A stretch of 18,241 nt of DNA from an uncultured Eubacteriales bacterium (GTDB taxonomy: Bacteria; Bacillota; Clostridia; Christensenellales; Aristaeellaceae), in the NCBI GenBank assembly GCA_900548145.1, contig URJB01000047.1, positions 1 to 18,241 on the forward strand. The letters are read 5' to 3'. How positions within the stretch are numbered: the first letter of the stretch is position 1; the number at the start of each line of letters is the position of its first letter. Below the pieces are notes generated by a model. The model was given only the letters and a program-made list of their open reading frames with translations. It was not told the origin of the DNA and ran no database searches. Shown here one piece after another: positions 13,539-18,241 of the stretch. The position numbers were made by a program, and so were the translations under genes.

Positions 13539-16500
13539 ATGATTGCTTTGGAATCCATCGGGGTGGATACGGCAGCCTTTCAGAACGGGGAAAAACTTTA
13601 CCGCCGGGGACTGGTCTCCCAGCCCATAGAGGTGGAAAACGGTCTGCGCTACGAAGTGGGCGGCACGGACGTGCAGTCGGTGACTTTTACCCGGCGGGGC
13701 GAAACACTGTGCACCTGCGGCGAAACGGAGCAGCCCTGCCAGCACGTGACGGCCGCCTTGCTGCGGGCCGAAAGCGACGGCACGCTCAAGCGTTTCCAGC
13801 AGGAAAACGAGCTGGCGTTGGGGCAGCGGATGTTGAGCGCCCTGAACCGGGCCATGCCCGGCGGCGAGACCGTCCGTCTGCTGGCGGTGCTGCGCCTGTA
13901 CGAGGACGGTCGGATCGGTCTGGGCCTGTCGGCCGGGCAGGAGCGGCTGTACGCCGTCAAAAATATCGCCGACCTGCTGGCCTGCTTTGTCAGCGGAACG
14001 GAGCTGACCCTGTCCCCAAAGTTTACCTACCGGCCCGACAGTATGCGCTTTTCCCGGGAGGACGAGCGCTTTCTGACGGCGCTGATGAGCTATATTCCTC
14101 TGAAAAATGAATCAGAGCCCGCGGTGTTGCCGGAGGGAGCCGCCGAAAGCGACGCTGCCTCCGTGCTGCAATGCGATGGGCGTTTTGTACTGCTGACCGG
14201 GCCTTTTTTGCAGAGCGTCATGCGCTATCTGGAAAACTATCCCTTCCAGCTGCAATTTGGCGAACAGAAGCAGATGCACAGCGGCATCCGCAAAAAGGAG
14301 CTGCCCCTGTGCTTCGCCGTCAGCCTGACCCCCACGGAGCTTCTGGTGTCCACCGAGGGCACGGAGCAGCTGCGGATGATCACGCCGGACGCGCGGTATG
14401 TGCTGTTGGGCAATACGGTCACGCATCTGTATTCCTCTCAGGCCCGGGTGTGCCGGCTGTTGCTCGGCGAGGGTTCTTCCTTCCGCTATCCCGCCCGGAA
14501 TGCGGAGGAGGTGCTGTCCGTGCTGCTGCCCGCGCTGTCCGCCGTGGGGTCGGTGGTGCCTTCGCCGGAGCTGCGGGCCCGGCTGGTGTCGGAGCCGTTG
14601 AAGCCCGTGGCCTATCTGGATCTGGTGGACGGCAACGTGGAAGCCCGAATGGAATTCCACTACGGGGAGACCGTGGTGCTGCCCTTCGCCCTTCGGGACG
14701 GAGAGGACGCGGCTCCGGCGGCGCAGGGGCTTCCCGACGGACGAATGCTGCTGCGGGACGGCCGGAAAGAAGGGCTGGTGCTGGATCTGCTGGCGGACTT
14801 CGGCTTTGTGGTTCACAAGGGCCGTATCATCCTCCGCCGCTCCCGGGAAATTTTGTACTTCTGTACGCAGGGCGTGGCGGAGCTTTCCCGCCACTGCACC
14901 ATTTACGCTTCGCAGGCCTTCGAGCGGGTCAAGCCCCGCCGGTTCTCGGCCAAGGCTTCGTTCCATATGCGGGGCGGGCGGCTGGTATTCTCCCTGCTGG
15001 AGGACGGCAAGCCCGCGCCGGAGCTTTTGCCCATCCTGAACGCCATTGCCCAGCGGCAGCAGTATGTGCGGCTGAAAACCGGCGAATTTCTGGACGTGCG
15101 GGATATGATGGGCCTTGCGCCCGTGGTGCAGGAGCTGCTGGATGCGGCCCGGCTGGACGAGCCCACCGTGCCTGAGGACACGAGAGAGTTGAGCTTCGGC
15201 GCGTACCGGGCCGCCTACATGATCAGTATGCTTCGCATGGCCGGGGCGGACGCTCAGACGGACGAGGAATCGGAGAAGGCCATTCAAACCCTGAGCCAGC
15301 CCCCGAAAAAGGACTATATGCCCCAGAAGCTGCAAAAGAAGCTGTCTCCCTATCAGCGCCGGGGCAGCGACTGGCTCCTGTCCCTGTACGAGGCCCGGAT
15401 GGGCGGCATTTTGGCGGACGAGATGGGCCTTGGCAAAACGCTGCAGGTCATCGCCGCCCTGTCCGCCGCCAAGAAAAAGGACGGCTCCCGGAAGAGCATC
15501 GTGGTTACGCCCACGTCCCTGACCTACCACTGGCTGGCGGAGATGAAGCGCTTCGACGACGGGCTCATCGTCCGGGTGGTGACCGGGCAGCGGGACGAAC
15601 GCCGTCACACCATCGCCGACCTGAAAAAGGACGATTCGGTGGACGTGATCCTGACCAGCTATCCCCTGCTTCGCCGGGACGTTGAATACTATAAGGACAT
15701 TCCCCTGCGCTTCGCCGTGCTGGACGAGGCCCAGTCCGTCAAGAACGCCCAAAGTCAGGGGGCGCTGGCGGCCAAGGAGCTGGATGCGCAGGTGCGGGTG
15801 GCGCTGACCGGCACCCCCATGGAGAACCACACCGGCGAACTGTGGAGCATCTTCGACTTCATCCTGCCCGGCTATCTGGGCACCCAGGCCGCATTCCTGC
15901 GCCGCTACGGCAGCGGCGAGCGGGCGGAAGAACTGCGGGAACGCATCCGTCCCTTCCTGATGCGCCGCCTGAAGAGCGAGGTGCTCAGCGACCTGCCTGA
16001 AAAGCACGAGCAGTATCTGTACGCCGCCATGCCGCCGGAGCAGGAGCGGGTCTATCAAACGCTGCTGGCCACCCTGCGGCAGCATGTGGGGCAGGCGCTG
16101 GACGAGGGCTCCCTGCCCCGGGCGCGAATGCAGGTGCTCAGCGTGCTGCTGAAGCTGCGGCAGGTCTGCTGCCACCCCAAGCTGTTCCTGCCCGACTACG
16201 AGGGCACCAGCGGCAAACTGGAGCTGCTGGTGCAGACCGTCCATTCCGCCATTGATTCCGGGCGGCGGATGCTGATCTTCAGCCAGTTCGTGGGGATGCT
16301 GCAGATCATCCGCAAACGGCTGAACCGGGAGGGCGTTTCCTGCCTGTATCTGGACGGCAGCACCCACCCGGAGGAACGGCAGCGGCTCTGCGACCGTTTC
16401 AACGGCGGCGACGGAAAGGTCTTCCTGATCTCCCTCAAGGCGGGGGGCACCGGCCTCAACCTGACCGGGGCCGATCTGGTCATCCACTACGACCCGTGGT

Positions 16501-16721
16501 GGAACCCTGCCGCCGAGGATCAGGCCACCGACCGGGCCCACCGCATCGGCCAGACCAAGGACGTGGATGTGATCAAGCTGATCGCCCAGGGCACCATCGA
16601 AGAAAAAGTCACCGATCTGAGCCAGCGCAAGCGGGCCATCTTCGACCGGGTGGTCATTTCCGGCGAAACGGCGTTGAGCAGCCTGACGGAGGAAGACATT
16701 CGGACGCTGTTCTTCAGCTGA
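13539..16721 (+). CDS. SWIM zinc-finger SNF2-family helicase
   Basis: This encodes 1060 residues. GGGAGG (13527-13532) is six bases before the ATG at 13539; the ATG at 13533 abuts that site. An N-terminal SWIM zinc finger is C58-x-C60-x6-C67-x-H69. Then come about 480 residues of the helicase-associated region typical of bacterial SNF2 proteins. The SNF2 ATPase motor begins near residue 600: K633 in D-E-M-G-L-G-K-T, L-D-E-A-Q (D729-E730), and A-L-T-G-T-P-M-E-N. The C-terminal RecA lobe has I-F-S-Q-F, A-G-G-T-G-L-N-L-T and motif VI D-R-A-H-R-I-G-Q (H1001-Q1005). Such proteins move on double-stranded DNA and remodel bound proteins; RapA is a distant relative. Length and order are complete. No methylase, nuclease or phospholipase-D partner is adjacent, so a defence role is not suggested. 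There is no terminator directly after it. Confidence 0.93.
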   Translation: MIALESIGVDTAAFQNGEKLYRRGLVSQPIEVENGLRYEVGGTDVQSVTFTRRGETLCTCGETEQPCQHVTAALLRAESDGTLKRFQQENELALGQRMLSALNRAMPGGETVRLLAVLRLYEDGRIGLGLSAGQERLYAVKNIADLLACFVSGTELTLSPKFTYRPDSMRFSREDERFLTALMSYIPLKNESEPAVLPEGAAESDAASVLQCDGRFVLLTGPFLQSVMRYLENYPFQLQFGEQKQMHSGIRKKELPLCFAVSLTPTELLVSTEGTEQLRMITPDARYVLLGNTVTHLYSSQARVCRLLLGEGSSFRYPARNAEEVLSVLLPALSAVGSVVPSPELRARLVSEPLKPVAYLDLVDGNVEARMEFHYGETVVLPFALRDGEDAAPAAQGLPDGRMLLRDGRKEGLVLDLLADFGFVVHKGRIILRRSREILYFCTQGVAELSRHCTIYASQAFERVKPRRFSAKASFHMRGGRLVFSLLEDGKPAPELLPILNAIAQRQQYVRLKTGEFLDVRDMMGLAPVVQELLDAARLDEPTVPEDTRELSFGAYRAAYMISMLRMAGADAQTDEESEKAIQTLSQPPKKDYMPQKLQKKLSPYQRRGSDWLLSLYEARMGGILADEMGLGKTLQVIAALSAAKKKDGSRKSIVVTPTSLTYHWLAEMKRFDDGLIVRVVTGQRDERRHTIADLKKDDSVDVILTSYPLLRRDVEYYKDIPLRFAVLDEAQSVKNAQSQGALAAKELDAQVRVALTGTPMENHTGELWSIFDFILPGYLGTQAAFLRRYGSGERAEELRERIRPFLMRRLKSEVLSDLPEKHEQYLYAAMPPEQERVYQTLLATLRQHVGQALDEGSLPRARMQVLSVLLKLRQVCCHPKLFLPDYEGTSGKLELLVQTVHSAIDSGRRMLIFSQFVGMLQIIRKRLNREGVSCLYLDGSTHPEERQRLCDRFNGGDGKVFLISLKAGGTGLNLTGADLVIHYDPWWNPAAEDQATDRAHRIGQTKDVDVIKLIAQGTIEEKVTDLSQRKRAIFDRVVISGETALSSLTEEDIRTLFFS

Positions 16722-16797
16722 CGGGGCTGCATGGATGTTTTGGGATGCTGTATCCAGAAAGTTCACAAACCCTTCATAATCCCAAGGAAGGAAATCG

Positions 16798-16826
16798 TCC
16801 TAAAAGGTCGAAAATTTCTTTTAGGA
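16798..16826 (+). promoter_or_regulatory. Inverted repeat in the leader of the FucO-like gene
   Basis: TCCTAAAAG (16798-16806) and CTTTTAGGA (16818-16826) form a perfect 9-base inverted repeat with an 11-base centre, 54 bases before the ATG at 16881. No U tract follows, so it is more likely an operator or leader hairpin than a terminator. I see no convincing -35/-10 pair in the 159-base gap. Confidence 0.35.
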
Positions 16827-16880
16827 ACTCCGTCAGGGGTTCGGCTATCAGTCCATTCATTCCAAAGGAGGAACGCAATC

Positions 16881-18029
16881 ATGGCAGATCGTATTGTCCT
16901 GAACAGCATTTCGTATCATGGCAAGGGTGCCATCGAAAATATCGTCCCGGAGCTTCAGAACCGGGGCAAGAAAAAGGTGCTGGTCTGCACCGACGCCAGC
17001 CTGTTGAAGTTCGGCGTGGCTCAGAAAGTGACCGACCTGATGGACAAGGCCGGCATGGCTTACGAGATCTACAGCGACATCAAGCCCAACCCCACCATTG
17101 AAAACGTGCAGCACGGCGTGGCCGCCTTCCAGAAGGCCGAAGCCGACAGCATCGTGGCCATCGGCGGCGGCTCCGCCATGGATACCGCCAAGGCCATCGG
17201 CATTATCGCTAACAACCCCGAGTTCGCCGACGTGCGATCGCTGGAGGGCGTAGCCCCCACCAAGAATCACGCGGTATTCACCATCGCCGTGCCCACCACC
17301 GCCGGCACCGCTGCGGAGGTGACCATCAACTACGTCATCACCGACGTGGAAAAGAAGCGCAAGTTCGTCTGTGTGGACACCAACGACATCCCCGAGATCG
17401 CCGTGGTGGATCCTGACATGATGTCCTCCATGCCCAAGGGCCTGACCGCTGCTACCGGCATGGACGCGCTGACCCACGCCATCGAAGGCTACATCACCAA
17501 GGGTCACTGCACCATCAGCGATATGTTCCATCTGGAGGCCATCCGTTTGATCAGTCACAGCCTGCGCGCTGCCGTGGAAAACACGCCCGAAGGCCGCGAA
17601 GGCATGGCGCTGGGCCAGTACATCGCCGGCATGGGCTTCTCCAACGTGGGTCTTGGCATCGTGCACAGCATGGCCCACGGCCTGTCCGCCCTGTATGACA
17701 CGCCCCATGGTGTTGCCTGCGCTATCCTGCTGCCGCTGGGTCTGGAATACAACGTTCCCGTGGCGGGCAAGCGTTACCGCGCCATCGGCAAGGCCATGGG
17801 CGTGGACGGCATCGACATGATGGACGACGACGAAGCCGCCAAGGCTACCATCGCCGCCGTGAAGAAGCTGTCCGCCGATGTGGGCATCCCCGCCGACCTG
17901 AAGGGCATCCTGAAGGATGAAGACGTGACTTTCCTGGCCGAGTCCGCCTACGCCGACGCCTGCCGTCCCGGCAATCCCCGCGACACCAGCGTGGACGAGA
18001 TCAAGGAGCTGTACCGCAGCATGATGTAA
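16881..18029 (+). CDS. fucO: Lactaldehyde reductase / propanediol oxidoreductase (iron-dependent ADH)
   Basis: This encodes 382 residues, the same size as E. coli FucO. AAAGGAGG (16864-16871) is nine bases before the ATG at 16881. This is a group III iron-containing alcohol dehydrogenase. The NAD-binding G-G-G-S (95-98), P-T-T-A-G-T-A-A-E-V-T (138-148) and expected metal ligands D195, H199, H262 and H276 are present, matching FucO D196, H200, H263 and H277. Stretches such as G-I-I-x-N-N-P-E-F-A-D-V-R-S-L-E-G and A-T-G-x-D-A-L-T-H-A-I-E-G-Y-I-T are nearly those of E. coli FucO. The family reduces lactaldehyde (from fucose or rhamnose) to 1,2-propanediol with NADH in the cytoplasm. A broader butanol or glycerol-type dehydrogenase is the alternative. 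Codon use is strongly C-ending and restricted, as in highly expressed genes. Confidence 0.85.
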   Translation: MADRIVLNSISYHGKGAIENIVPELQNRGKKKVLVCTDASLLKFGVAQKVTDLMDKAGMAYEIYSDIKPNPTIENVQHGVAAFQKAEADSIVAIGGGSAMDTAKAIGIIANNPEFADVRSLEGVAPTKNHAVFTIAVPTTAGTAAEVTINYVITDVEKKRKFVCVDTNDIPEIAVVDPDMMSSMPKGLTAATGMDALTHAIEGYITKGHCTISDMFHLEAIRLISHSLRAAVENTPEGREGMALGQYIAGMGFSNVGLGIVHSMAHGLSALYDTPHGVACAILLPLGLEYNVPVAGKRYRAIGKAMGVDGIDMMDDDEAAKATIAAVKKLSADVGIPADLKGILKDEDVTFLAESAYADACRPGNPRDTSVDEIKELYRSMM

Positions 18030-18065
18030 GCGGCGGTTTCCCCTCCGTAAAATCGAAAACAGGAC

Positions 18066-18090
18066 AGGCCCCGGCAAATTGCCGGGGCCT
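18066..18090. terminator. Strong hairpin after the FucO-like gene
   Basis: AGGCCCCGGCA (18066-18076) pairs perfectly with TGCCGGGGCCT (18080-18090) around a three-base loop. On the plus strand no U tract follows. On the minus strand GTCCTGTTTTCGATTTT follows. It may end transcription from both sides; a GACAGG/CCTGTC pair outside it offers a longer or alternative stem. Confidence 0.6.
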
Positions 18091-18241
18091 CAGCCTGTCG
18101 AAAAACCCTGATCGACCGCCCGCGCCCGCGAACAGCGCTTCGCTGGTTCGCGGGAAGAATGCTGCGGCATAAGGCTTAGGGGCTCTGTTCCGCAACCTCA
18201 ATCGTCGTCTTTGGCACTGCCGTGCCAAATCCTCGTTTCGG
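18091..18241. repeat. Non-coding tail with two further inverted repeats
   Basis: Two hairpins follow: CCCGCGAAC... at 18125-18137 with CGCTGGTTCGCGGG at 18141-18154 (one bulge), and TTTGGCAC-TGCC-GTGCCAAA at 18210-18229. An open frame crosses the region on the minus strand but runs back into the fucO coding end and looks like a shadow. The density of stems suggests intergenic repeat DNA or the edge of a structured element that continues past the window. Confidence 0.4.

Noticed and set aside
14112..16766. An 884-residue open frame antisense to the SNF2 helicase
   Set aside because: Long antisense frames are expected in GC-rich genes. It is rich in His, Gln, Gly and Pro with no domain, while the plus strand encodes complete helicase motifs.
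16857..18077. A 406-residue open frame antisense to the FucO-like gene
   Set aside because: It is a shadow of the strongly codon-biased gene, low in complexity, with no start signal.

Overview
The window looks like a chromosomal segment of a fairly GC-rich member of the Clostridia (Firmicutes). The grounds are strong AAAGGAGG-type ribosome binding sites, sigma-A promoters (often with an extended TGn -10), U-tailed hairpin terminators, a SpoIID-family protein and tRNAs with encoded CCA. The species cannot be named from the sequence. Most genes are ordinary housekeeping or accessory metabolism. I do not see a complete new defence, CRISPR, phage or biosynthetic system.

Layout. Bases 1-677 are AT-rich debris: the 3' end of an IS transposase, then a truncated and apparently dead P-loop ATPase fragment of a kind expected in a defence locus. 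Native-looking sequence starts with a secreted protein of unknown role (678-1442, minus). Then come a kinase-fold phosphotransferase (1623), an intracellular GH29-like alpha-L-fucosidase (2703), a SpoIID/LytB-domain cell-wall protein with an SH3b tail (4229), and a two-gene membrane operon ending in a DUF4230-like protein (6209-7065).

Bases 7066-10143 hold a minus-strand COG3910-like ABC-type ATPase, divergent from a winged-helix regulator. The regulator's 3' end appears fused by deletion to the tail of a DUF454/YbaN membrane-protein gene. A minus-strand U32-peptidase-like cysteine-cluster protein follows. Bases 10306-12649 carry a secreted C39-like cysteine peptidase and a flavodoxin / aldo-keto reductase operon with its own promoter and leader inverted repeat.

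Bases 12810-13124 are a minus-strand tRNA-Ser(GCU)/tRNA-Ser(UGA) operon with near-consensus promoter and terminator. The right part has a 1060-residue SWIM-SNF2 helicase (13539-16721) and a FucO-type iron-dependent lactaldehyde/propanediol oxidoreductase (16881-18029). A hairpin-rich non-coding tail runs to the window edge.

How they fit together: the alpha-fucosidase and FucO could both serve fucose use (release of fucose; reduction of the lactaldehyde it yields), though they lie about 13 kb apart and share no operon. Flavodoxin and aldo-keto reductase form a redox pair. The two most informative oddities are the regulator/YbaN deletion junction near 8920 and the decayed ATPase/IS scar at the left edge.
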